Shown: in pieces, positions 11,426 to 20,869 of the stretch | Numbering within the stretch: position 1 is the first letter of the stretch | How the letters are laid out: each line of letters begins with the position of its first letter | DNA from: Cryptomeria japonica | Taxonomy: Eukaryota > Streptophyta > Pinopsida > Cupressales > Cupressaceae | Length of the DNA stretch: 64,000 nt | Direction: 5' to 3' | Assembly: GCF_030272615.1 (NCBI RefSeq) | Contig: NC_081412.1 | Location: 696,208,083 to 696,272,082, forward strand | Program-made: the position numbers and the translations under genes | Notes under the pieces: model-generated | Told to the model about the DNA's origin: nothing | The model's input: only the letters and a program-made list of their open reading frames with translations | The model's database searches: none

Positions 11426-13059
11426 TGTAGCGTCGTAAATTGTACGCACTTGCTAGGGTGGTACAATTTCACACCTAGTTTAGCACCCACCTTGGCGCAT
11501 TTTGCATTTTGCATTGCATTTTCCCTTTAGCACTTAATTAATTAAATTAATTAGGTCTAAGGTTCTATTTTATCATCTCCCATATCATAAAGTTGGGCCC
11601 TTTTCATTAAAGTGTGCCCCTTTAATTTTATTCCTCTAATACATCATTTAATCAAAAACCCTAATTAGGTCCTATTTTGAACTTGGGGGCTTGATTTCGG
11701 GGGTCAAAACATCTCAAAATCAGTTGTAACTTCGGGATTCTCTCTAAAATCATCATATCCGACGACCCTGAAAATTTGGTGAAAAGTTGTCAGGACCATG
11801 GCGCTCGGAGTGCACACGGTCCTGGACATTTTTCCTGAAATTTTAGGAGCGCAATCCAATCATAAAATAAAGCTTAACCCCAAGAAATTGGCGGGAGATT
11901 CAATCTCTAGGTCGGCCAAAAGTTGAAATTAAGACCTAGGGTTTCATATATAAGAGCTCTCTTTCTTCATTTGAAAGGATCCAGATTTTTGGTTTCAAGG
12001 ACCTTCTATGCAGCGAAAGAGCAGATCTTTGAAGACTTCAACAACATTCAACATCCATCCATCAAGCATTCATCAATTTCATTCATCCATTTAGGGCTTT
12101 GAAGACATTGAAAAGCAATAGGGGATCACCGACTGAAGATTGGCTTGTACCCCTCCCTTGGGGTTGGGTATGATTTCATGTTGTTTGCATGTCTTTGCAT
12201 AAGCCTCATTATATCACTTGTATTCATGCTTTAGATCTCTTTACATCTTGATTTGGAGCATTTACATTATCATTTGCAAGCAATTAGGGTTTACTTTCTA
12301 GGTTGCTCTAGCTTGCTTACTTTCATTTTAGGATCTTGCACACACACAAGGTCTGCACACACATTACTTTTTACAATACAACTTGGCTATTCGTGGAGGT
12401 GGAAATCACCAAAGCGGGGGTTTGACTAAGGCAAAACCCTACATAGCCGCCCACCATACCTTTTTCAGATATAAGTGCAAGTTTCGGGATTTGGACGACG
12501 CCGCAAGTTGCAGATCCGACGGAAGCAGACGGAGACTGAACTTCACACCAAATTGCAGAGAAAAAGACCAGGACAGGGGTGTGGGGCACCCTGGTCCTAC
12601 CAGGACTGGGGCGCTGGGTGCCCTGGTCCTTCTCTCAGACAACAAGTTCAGCATTTCTGACAGCTTTTTCAGGTTGCAAAACAGCAGTTTCAGGTGCAGA
12701 ATCAAGACAGTGGCGCCCACGCCCCCATCCCGAACATTTTCACTCAAACTTTAACTCTGGGTACGCATCTGCATTCTTGTCTTGTCCTTGTGTTTACAGC
12801 TTTCCATTATTTAATCTTAATTCTGCAATCTTGTTATTAGTTCATACTTACACTTTAGGATTAATAGTTGAACTTGCATCATTCTATCTATCATTTACAA
12901 CAAAGGAATAGAAATCCTAATAGGTAGCCCGTGGCTCTCTCTTCCACAAAAAGAAGTAGCCAATTGTGTGATACCTCTAGGCTCTTTCGTATTCCACAAG
13001 TGTGTGATTGAAAGTGAGATTAGGGCATGTTTGCTTAGTGTCACTTTTTCCCCCACACA
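11426..13059 (+). repeat. 3' LTR of element A
   Basis: A 1,634-bp direct repeat of 3219-4881, with TATATAAG at 11947-11954. It has one GC-rich minisatellite unit fewer than the 5' LTR. It is followed at 13060-13064 by the CATGG target duplication. Confidence 0.95.
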
Positions 13060-13064
13060 CATGG

Positions 13065-14320
13065 ATACAGAGGAACCAGAATAGGAAATGATAGAAGGCA
13101 ATGCATATGCAAAACTTGTATCCAGTGAACCAGTCTTTGAACAAGTTCAGCCTTATCCTCCGGTCAATCAACCTGTCTCAACTAAAACCCCTCAGGATAC
13201 GGATCAAGGCACCAGAGGTCACAAGTCTATAGCAGGAGAAGGTAGTACTCAAGAATAAACATCTCAAGCACCTTCTAGCACTGAAAATATTGACACTGAG
13301 ACACTGAGTACCGAGACACCAAAGGACTCTACAGAGGCTAAAGAAACTGACCAAAGTGTTGCCTCTACTGAGCAACCTACAGAGGGTCATCAAGCCTCAC
13401 AAGCCATTGTCTTAGTTCCACTAGTGAAAGGTAAAGAAAAGAAGATGAAAAAGCATAGTTTTAAAGTTGATTTGTCAAAGCCAATAATGTTGCCCAATGT
13501 AGACATATCAAAATTAAAGGGGCAAGCACTCATTGATTTCGGTGAACTATGCAAAGCAAAGGCTAAACAAGAGAAGCAAATGGTGATTCAAAAGAAGAAT
13601 AAAGTACTTCAGAAGGTGAAAGCACTCTTAATAGATATGCTACCTGAAGCTACAGTGTCAATAGATGCAGCCATCCACATTCAACTGGATGAACTCCTAA
13701 CAAAGATAGAGACATCTGGAGTAGATGCATCAGAATATTTGAGCAAGCTAAAAGACAAGGAGCTCACTGTAAAAATGATAGAAGAGGTATAGAAAGCTAT
13801 AGCTATTGGCAAAGTTAAACTTGTCAAATTTATTGCTGAGTTGACTCCTCAACTAAAGCACATTCTTTATTTATTTCAGAAACTCTGTACATTTTCTTTA
13901 TTCATTAAAGACATCAAAAATAAAATAGAGGCAATTGAGAAAGAGATCACTGATCTCTCAAATAAGTTGACCACATAGCCAAATTCAGTTCAGAATTTCT
14001 ATACCAAGCTACAACAACTCATGGCTCAACAATTGGACCCCAGAAATGACGAACACAAAATTAGGATGGACATAATGACACTTCAGACAATATTCCTTCC
14101 TCATCTTTCATCCATCCAGGAACAGATCAACCAAGCCACATACTTGTCTACTACACCAGAGGGAAGCACTCTAGATGGCTTAATATCATTATTGGCTGAT
14201 ATTCAAGCACATAATTCTTTAATGGACAGTGCAAAGGATGCCCTCTCTGTCACTCTCACCAAAGCACAAACCAAGTACAAATCCATTTTTGACCAGTTGC
14301 CACCACCGAAAGGTAACTAA
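13065..14320 (+). pseudogene. Element G gag-like protein, 3' part (four in-frame stops)
   Basis: This continues the frame of 1112-3218 after element A and one CATGG copy are discounted: the codon interrupted at 3218 is completed at 13065-13066 and the phase is kept to TAA at 14318-14320. In-frame stops lie at 13082 (TAG), 13256 (TAA), 13790 (TAG) and 13976 (TAG). The product starts acidic and Thr/Glu/Pro-rich. From about 13424 it becomes Lys-rich and helical with likely coiled-coil stretches, including a run matching the C-terminal region of the B, C and D copies (short amphipathic helices around a KLK or KLGQL motif). All four stops lie downstream of the insertion and none in the 2.1 kb upstream. 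The decay suggests the 3' part has not been translated since the insertion. Confidence 0.75.
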
Positions 14321-14683
14321 ATTTTGATGTTTGTCAAAAAGGGGGAGTGATACATATTGGGGGAGTGATATAGTATTCAAAGTATCAAAGTATAGTATCA
14401 AGGAGTGTAGTATATAGGGGGAGTATACTGAGTAGAGTATCCAAGTGCAATGAACCGAGTAGTGAACAGAACAGTAAGCAAAGAATGAGTGCAGCACACA
14501 GAACATTGATCACCGAGCATACAAAAATTAGAAGTTTTGTATAGTATATCAATAAGGGGAGTATATCTGGATTTACTATTTCATTGACTATTGTATATAC
14601 TATCAGTATAGTCAAATTTTGCAAGTATATAGATTATTGAGTTATAACTTTGAAAGTAGTTTTTGTCAAACATCTCAACTAAT
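14321..14683 (+). other. Element G 3' untranslated region with repeated purine blocks
   Basis: No coding frame. GGGGGAGT blocks recur at about 14341, 14359 and 14417, with a GGGGAGT version near 14557. They resemble the final polypurine tract and may be duplicated tract-like sequence. Confidence 0.5.
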
Positions 14684-14698
14684 GTCAAAAGGGGAGAT
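14684..14698 (+). promoter_or_regulatory. Polypurine tract of element G
   Basis: GTCAAAAGGGGAGAT directly precedes the TGTTAC start of the G LTR, the standard position for the plus-strand primer. Confidence 0.75.
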
Positions 14699-15889
14699 TG
14701 TTACTACTTATCAAGTTGCCATTAGTTTTATGTTCAAAGTTATTCTATATACTCTAGTCGGATACTACTACCGAAATATTCAATTGGTATGCACAGTCCA
14801 GTTGGTTATAGAAGAAAGTAGTCTCAGAGCGTAGTATACACCAAGTTGTCTACCGAGTATCATTCCATGTCTACCGAGCAGCAAAGATGACACATCGAGT
14901 TGATATACACCGAGTGAAACATGTTACCAGATTCATTGAACCTATACATACATATGAAAATGTGTTACAAGATCGAGGCACATAGAACTGTTATCACATT
15001 GGAAATTGCACTTAAAGATTGTGTATGATTTTGAGGTCATCTAACCAATGAAATATTTTGCATGCTTATTCATTCAATAAAATATATTTGTAAGATTGAA
15101 GCAATGAATGGATCACCGACATAAGAGATCTATTTATACAACATGGATTAAGATTAGATATATACATGTAGCATGACAGAAGGGAATATATAGAAATATA
15201 CAAAGCAAGACATGTGAAAGCACTAAGTGTTATGACTATTACAGAGACACAGAGGTCACTGAGAAGGATTTCAAAGAACAGTCAAAGAATAGAGTAAACA
15301 AAAGGGTTTATCGAGTTACTATATGGGTTACCAAGGTATGCTATAAGCAAGGTAATCTTATTCTGAGCACATAGAATCTGCTATAACATTCCAAATGTAA
15401 AGTTGCAGATATTTGTAATGATTTTATTGTAATATTTTGAAGTTGTAAGAGAAAACCTTTAACAGGGTAAAAGACTCTAATCAAGTCTATAAATTGTAAA
15501 ACCTCTAACCAGGTGCAACATTTAGATTAAGTGTTGTAAAATCCTTTAGCAAGGTAGATCTAACAGATCTTGATACTCCTAATAGGGTAAGCTATCATAA
15601 ATAGCTAAACATGTAGCTCTAACCGAGCAATCTTTATTATTCAGTAGTGAAGTTGTGGGTGCCATCCCCACTGTAGTTTTTCTCTCTAACCAAGAGTTTC
15701 TGCATAACCAAAATACATGTGTTATGGAGTGAATCATGTATGATTGTTATCTAATTATTTTAGCTTTATATTATGTTACTGCACTATTCGGTTTATGCAT
15801 AACAATAAAGTTATTATTGAAGAAATGTTTTGAAGTACTGATTCACCCCTCCCCTCTCAGTACATTAGCTTTCCATATTGGGCCTAACA
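14699..15889 (+). repeat. 3' LTR of element G
   Basis: A 1,191-bp segment that starts TGTTA and ends TAACA, a perfect 5-bp inverted terminal pair. It has a TATATA-like box near 15189 and AATAAAG near 15803, followed by a U5 that ends in the hairpin motif GTACTGA...TCAGTAC at 15835-15863. The matching 5' LTR is not in the window, so the call rests on the termini, purine tract and internal layout. It would be followed by a target duplication ATATC at 15890. Confidence 0.8.
15835..15863 (+). promoter_or_regulatory. U5 hairpin of the G LTR
   Basis: GTACTGA at 15835-15841 pairs with TCAGTAC at 15857-15863 around a C-rich loop (TTCACCCCTCCCCTC). The same core with different, matching flanks occurs in four other LTR ends of this window. 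Confidence 0.6.
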
Positions 15890-17615
15890 ATATCCTATTT
15901 CTATGATCATAGTAAAGTCCTGCAAATCTAATAATGACATACATCATCTCAAATTTATCCTATTCTAGAATCATATAGAGTTATATATCATAAAGCATAT
16001 AAATGAATCATCAACATACATCAATGTTATCCAAATCATGGAATCATATAAGTTCTAAATCTAGATATAGCTGACATATGTTAGATCAAGATTATCCAAT
16101 CAGTGGATCTTTTAGGATTTCAAATTCACAACACATCAAAATGTATACCTCAAGGTGAAATGATTCCATAACCTGGTTCAAATACTGTTCTCACCAATCT
16201 ATCCGTCTATCATAGCCCATCCTATTGAATTATAGCATTTATTAATAGGGTCAAACATGGTCAACTAAGTTAATCAAAGCTTGGTTGAGGAGGGCCTTAC
16301 ATTTGCAGCATATTGTGTTAGTCCTTGTGGTGGCCACCAATTTTCCTTCCTCATTGGATGGTCCTTGTAGTTTTCTAGTGCCAATCTAGGGTTCCTTTGT
16401 TTCCTCGACCAATCAGTATCTACTGCGGCAGATGCAAAGATATCTTTATTTATTGTAGATTTAGATTTATTTTGGCTAATTGGGAGGCCCCTTGGAACCC
16501 TAGTCGCGTCCTTGTGGGTTTGATTTAGAGTAATCGGGATTGAATTTTCTCCCATAGTGCAGGATTGCATAGATGATAGGGCTTCAAATCTGTTTGCTAA
16601 ACCCACCCTGGTTTTGTGGGCATTCTGTAAAAATGAATTAGCTTGCCATGGGGATTTCTTCTTTGTCCCATGGTTTTTTTTTGGGTGAAGGATGGACTTC
16701 ACAGCTAGATGTGACTTCTAGATCACTAATTTCTATTTACCACTTTTCGTGGTTTGGAAGAACTTTTGCAGAGCCATTTTCTATTTTTGAAACTTTAAGA
16801 TGCTCCAATGTATATCTTGTTAACTAGGTTTACAAACCCTTTATTATTTAATTAAAGTCAATTTCTAAATAATTAAATAGTTTCTTTAAATTATTTAATT
16901 AACTAATTTATTCTTCTAATTTTATTAATTCCCCAAATTCTAATTTCATTTAATTCATATTCTTCTAATTCTTCAAATTCAAATTCATATTCTTCCAATT
17001 GCAAATACATGTGCATGATTTCAAAAATCAAATTGAAAATCAAAGTCAAGTTCTAAATATATTCAGATAACAAATTGAATTTAAAATAAATTCAATATTT
17101 GAATTAAATCTCATGCAAAGATTAAATTCAAAATCAAAGTCAAAGTGCAAGCACATGCTAAATTAATTAACTCAATCAATTAATTAATTAATTCATTATC
17201 TTTCCAATCTCTATTTCTATCTTCCACTTTGCTTTTTTCCAAAAATCTTTCAATTAGTTTGTTATCAGTGTTTTGAATATTGATGGATGTCCTACCTTTT
17301 TTCCTTAAAGGTCTTTCAAATTTTGGATTGATCCTTGTCTACGAGTCCATGGTTCTTAATGGTTTAGGGTTTTGCAATTTCAAAATCATTTAAAACAATA
17401 AACCTTTGTGTCACATTATTTCCAAGTCACTTCTATTTACCTGTTGCTTTTTCAACTTAAGTGGAAGGGTCACCATGTCGTCAAAAGGGGCCATTTTGAT
17501 TTTTTAAGGCTTAGGCAGGCTCTGTTTTAAAATTGAAATGTTTCATATTTTTCTAAGTCCTATGTTTTTCCCATATGTATGTGTCGAGTTCCTAAAGGCC
17601 GGATGAGTTTCTTTT
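15890..17615. other. AT-rich non-coding stretch
   Basis: No supported gene. The middle (about 16800-17220) is a TTAATT-rich low-complexity tract. A single minus-strand frame at 16274-16702 is listed separately. I see no LTR pair or terminal inverted repeat here. Confidence 0.5.
16274..16702 (-). other. Unassigned 142-codon minus-strand frame
   Basis: The frame is Lys/Asn/Pro-rich, with a VGLANRFEAL segment near residue 32. This loosely recalls the NRF-x-x-L stretch common at ORF junctions in plant LINEs, but no CCHC, endonuclease or reverse transcriptase motif accompanies it. It could be a LINE ORF1 remnant or chance. Confidence 0.22.
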
Positions 17616-18132
17616 GATCCAACGGTTGTCATGATATCATGATGGGAAGTTGCGCATTGAATATTCATCGCGAGTTAGCGACAAATCACTAGCAGTGGGC
17701 CCGATCAGATAGTTAATGCAGGCAGTTAGTGCAGACAGTGAAGTGGTGGTGGTTAAGTAATGAAGGACCTTAAATATCGAATGGTTGACTCGTGATCCAA
17801 CGGTTGTCACTAGACCGCGATTGAGAGATGCCTGACCTTTACTCATCGCGGACTAGTGACTAAATGGTGGGTTTGGCCAAAGTGGGTGGCTTAGGCGGGT
17901 TAAAGAGTTGACAAGTTCAAGGAAGATTGACAGTTGTCACTGGACCACAATGAGGAGATTCTTGAACTTTAAGCTTTGCGGATCAGTGACAAAGAGCAGA
18001 TGAGTGACTAAGTGACGGGCCCACTTGGAAAGCTAGTATGATTAAAGGATGTGCTAGTTTCGCATGATCTGACGATGGTTGCTGGACCGCAATTGAAAGT
18101 TGCTTGAATTTTAATCTTTGTGGATCAGTGAC
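17616..18132. repeat. Four diverged tandem units, each able to form a hairpin
   Basis: Units begin near 17616, 17794, 17925 and 18066 (spacing 178, 131 and 141 bp). Each has a GTTGTCACTGGACCGCAATT-like left arm and, about 30 bp on, a right arm like TCGCGGATCAGTGAC. In the second unit GTCACTAGACCGCGA pairs with TCGCGGACTAGTGAC with one mismatch. Other units keep the pairing less well. It sits 340 bp upstream of the gag-like gene H and could be leader or regulatory sequence, or an old tandem repeat. Confidence 0.7.
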
Positions 18133-18469
18133 TGAAGGGAAAATACTTAGAAGAAGCCCTTCTAGTCCATTGGAGATGAAATTTGAAATTTCAAAAGGAT
18201 TAAATACAGAAGTGTGCAGCCTTATTGATAGTAATTAATGCTCAGTTGTCATTAAGGCTCCTCCATACGACATTGTTTTGAAATGCAAATTTGCAAAGAA
18301 GAATTCAAGAAGATCTGCAAAGAATAGGTGCACGGTTTTGTGATTTCTCAGGCAACAGGTAAGTTATTCTATGACTGTGCTTTACAATTCCTATTTGTGT
18401 GGCATTATTTGGTGCTTGAAATTTAGAAGAGGTTATTTAAATAACAATTGAAGTAAGGATAGATTTAAG

Positions 18470-19583
18470 ATGGCACCACAAAGGGAATTCAAGGGAAAGA
18501 TAGATTACCAAGAGAGGGCTATCTGTGATGACTTTCTAGAACAACTAGGTCAGTCTACAAATAGTGCAGCCAAGATAAAAGAGCTCGTGCCCAAATCTCC
18601 CTGCCTGTGGATTAGTGACAGTTTATACGACAAGGGATGTTGGCTGAGAGATGCCCAAATAGGTATGACAGGTCTAGGTTTGTTTAGGGTAGGATTTGGT
18701 CAGCGAAATACACCTGCTCCTATAAATAGTATATGGGAATTAGATGTTGGATAACTAGTGGTGCCTGGAATCTTCATGGACGTTGATTTGTTGAACCAAA
18801 TTGGAAAAAGTTATGACACTGTCACTAGGACTGTGAGGAATGTAAATGGGGGGCCCTTAATTGAAATTAATGATGATGAATTCAGAAGGGTTTTCCAGTT
18901 GAGTGAGGCCTCAAACTATTTGGAACCCATTGATTTTGAGATGTTCAAGAAGGTTTATGATGCCTAGAGGGATCATCTTAGGAGTGGGCCATTGAAGGAT
19001 TTTTTTGCAAAGATAGGAGGATTGACATTGGTAGGCCCTAGCACAATGAAGCCCTTCCCTAGGAATTTCCTCACTTTAAGGGCTAAGGGTATATATTGGT
19101 CTCTATGTCAAATTATTGGGGAAGATGCAGAGAATGCCATGCCTACCCATTATATGCTTATGATGGCACAAATTTTGAACCCGTCCTTAGCAGTAACATG
19201 TGATTTTGCACCTTATCTTATAGATTCCATTCATGAAGGTCTAATCGGGATAAATAATGCTAAGGTGGATAGGCCTTTCGGCTAGTACTCCCTGTTGATG
19301 CACATGTTCTTGTTTAAAGTTGCTGAATATTTTGTAAAGGATATAGATCTATTAAGGGAAAAGGATGGTGAAGACATGCATGTTCAGTTATGGAGTACAT
19401 ATTTGTCCTGGGCTAGAGAGGATGCAAGTTACTTGAAATTTGACATATGCTTTACACCTAGGCTCAGAATCCATTTATGTCAAGAGAACCCTAGGATCCC
19501 AAAGGCTCTCCTTGAATTCATTAGACCAAAGGAGTTTGTTGAGAATATTAAGATTTTGTACAATTGGGGTGAAATAATCTTGT
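18470..19583 (+). pseudogene. Gag-like gene H, 5' part
   Basis: A single frame opens at ATG 18470 and runs into the end of element B at 19583/19584, with three in-frame stops: TAA at 18752, TAG at 18965 and TAG at 19283. I do not recognise a named domain. Visible landmarks are an N-terminal basic segment, an EINDDEFRRVFQL motif (coded near 18865), and a hydrophobic YSLLMHMFLFKVAEYF helix (near 19286). The order, an IN-x-x-EF box then a Leu/Phe-rich helix about 140 residues on, is also seen in the gene carried by the hAT element at 53529 (INEGEF, then FRFSSYLCYLLL), so distant kinship is plausible. The gene resumes at 26211 beyond element B. The product is probably a gag-like protein of an unrecognised retroelement rather than a cellular protein. 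Confidence 0.6.
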
Positions 19584-20667
19584 TGATGGACTTAAAAAGC
19601 ACTGAGAGGGGGGGTGAATCAGTGACTCCAAAACAAACACTACTTTAAACACTAACCGATAGATGAATTTAACCAAGCAATTAAACAAAATACATTATAT
19701 CCAAAATGAAATAACAACATCTGCATAAAGTAGAACATCCACCATACACAAGTGTTTATACGTGGAAAACCCAAATAGGTAAAAACCACAGTGAGATGGA
19801 ACTCACAAGTTAACTATATGCAGTAATAGAAAACTGACCGGTTAAGGTCTTACAAAGAGCTCTGCTAGGAGTGAATCTCGTTAGAGATTAAAAGCTTGAT
19901 TAAAAGCTTATACCCTATTAAGAGTAACCTTGCTGAAGGATTTTAGAATCCAAACTAATAGATCACCTAGGATTTGTACAGTGAAGCTTGTTAGAGCTTA
20001 CCTGGTTAGGGGATTTGGTTCTGTTGTAATGATTAGAAAACAACAAGAAAGATTTGATCTATTCTGAGTAGCACAAAATTGCTTGATCATATCATTCTAA
20101 GTACATTCAACACTGCTCTCCATCTAAACACTTATCACTCTTCAACAAAAGTATTCGTATAGATTACATCTACTATATCTATTCTCTCTTTTTAATCTCC
20201 CACAAAATGCTTCACTCAGATGTCTTTAAATAGGCATTCAGACCTTATGTCAGCCATAGGAGCACAATTTCCTAGGTCTAGTGTATCTACACATTTAAGA
20301 ATAACTCATCACAAAAAATGACCGCCAAACAAATGGTGTTGGTAACTCATCACAAAAATGATATACTGGTTAGAGCAGTCGATACCAGTTGGAATAAAAT
20401 TAGTGAATTGTTGTCCAAGAATCTTCCACTTGATCTTCACCTTCAACTTCATCTTCACTTTGATGTCATCTTAGTGTTACCACGGGTTATCTATTAGGCA
20501 CATACTAGTTGACACAAAGTATCAGTTAGAGATAGACCTTAAACATACCGATGGGTAGTAAAAACCAATTGAAGTTATACCAGTAGCCAATGTTATCTTA
20601 TGTGTGTGAGAGTGTTTCATCAATAACAACAAGTGATGAATACATTACAATCATCATCAAGTCAACA
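19584..20667 (-). repeat. 3' LTR of element B
   Basis: 1,084 bp. On the minus strand it starts TGTTGACTTG after a purine tract and ends GTCCATCA. A TATTTAAAG box lies near 20227. The U5 hairpin CACTGA...TCAGTG is at 19600-19624. It is homologous throughout to the C LTR at 31228-32315 and to 25517-26210. Confidence 0.9.
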
Positions 20668-20683
20668 ATCTCCCCCTTTGGCA
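20668..20683 (-). promoter_or_regulatory. Polypurine tract of element B
   Basis: On the minus strand GCCAAAGGGGGAGATT abuts the TGTTGA start of the 3' LTR. The same tract occurs at 32316-32331 in element C. Confidence 0.8.
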
Positions 20684-20869
20684 TTGATGGCAACACTTAG
20701 AAATATTTGAGTAATACAATACCGCTAAGTGTGCATACACAACATATTTACACATATATACTCATACTACCTTTGAATGTAATGCTCCTCCTTAATGTTG
20801 TAATACTCCCACTTAATGCATGCATAAATACAAAAAAATTCAAAAACACACATACATATTATTACTCCC

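Larger units (their letters stand above)
3219..13059 (+). mobile_element. Element A: complete non-autonomous LTR retrotransposon nested in the G gene
   Basis: Two near-identical LTRs (3219-4881 and 11426-13059) start TGTAGC and end CACACA. They are flanked by an exact 5-bp duplication, CATGG, at 3214-3218 and 13060-13064. A primer binding site follows the left LTR and a purine tract (AAAGTGGGGGCTAAA) precedes the right one. I count by eye about 35 substitutions, mostly transitions, between the LTRs, about 2%, so the insertion is fairly young. The 6.5-kb interior encodes a low-complexity protein, a retropepsin and a G-patch domain, but I find no reverse transcriptase, RNase H or integrase motifs. 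Its position and plus-strand orientation split the G gene in phase. A solo LTR (8376-9622) is nested inside it. Confidence 0.95.
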
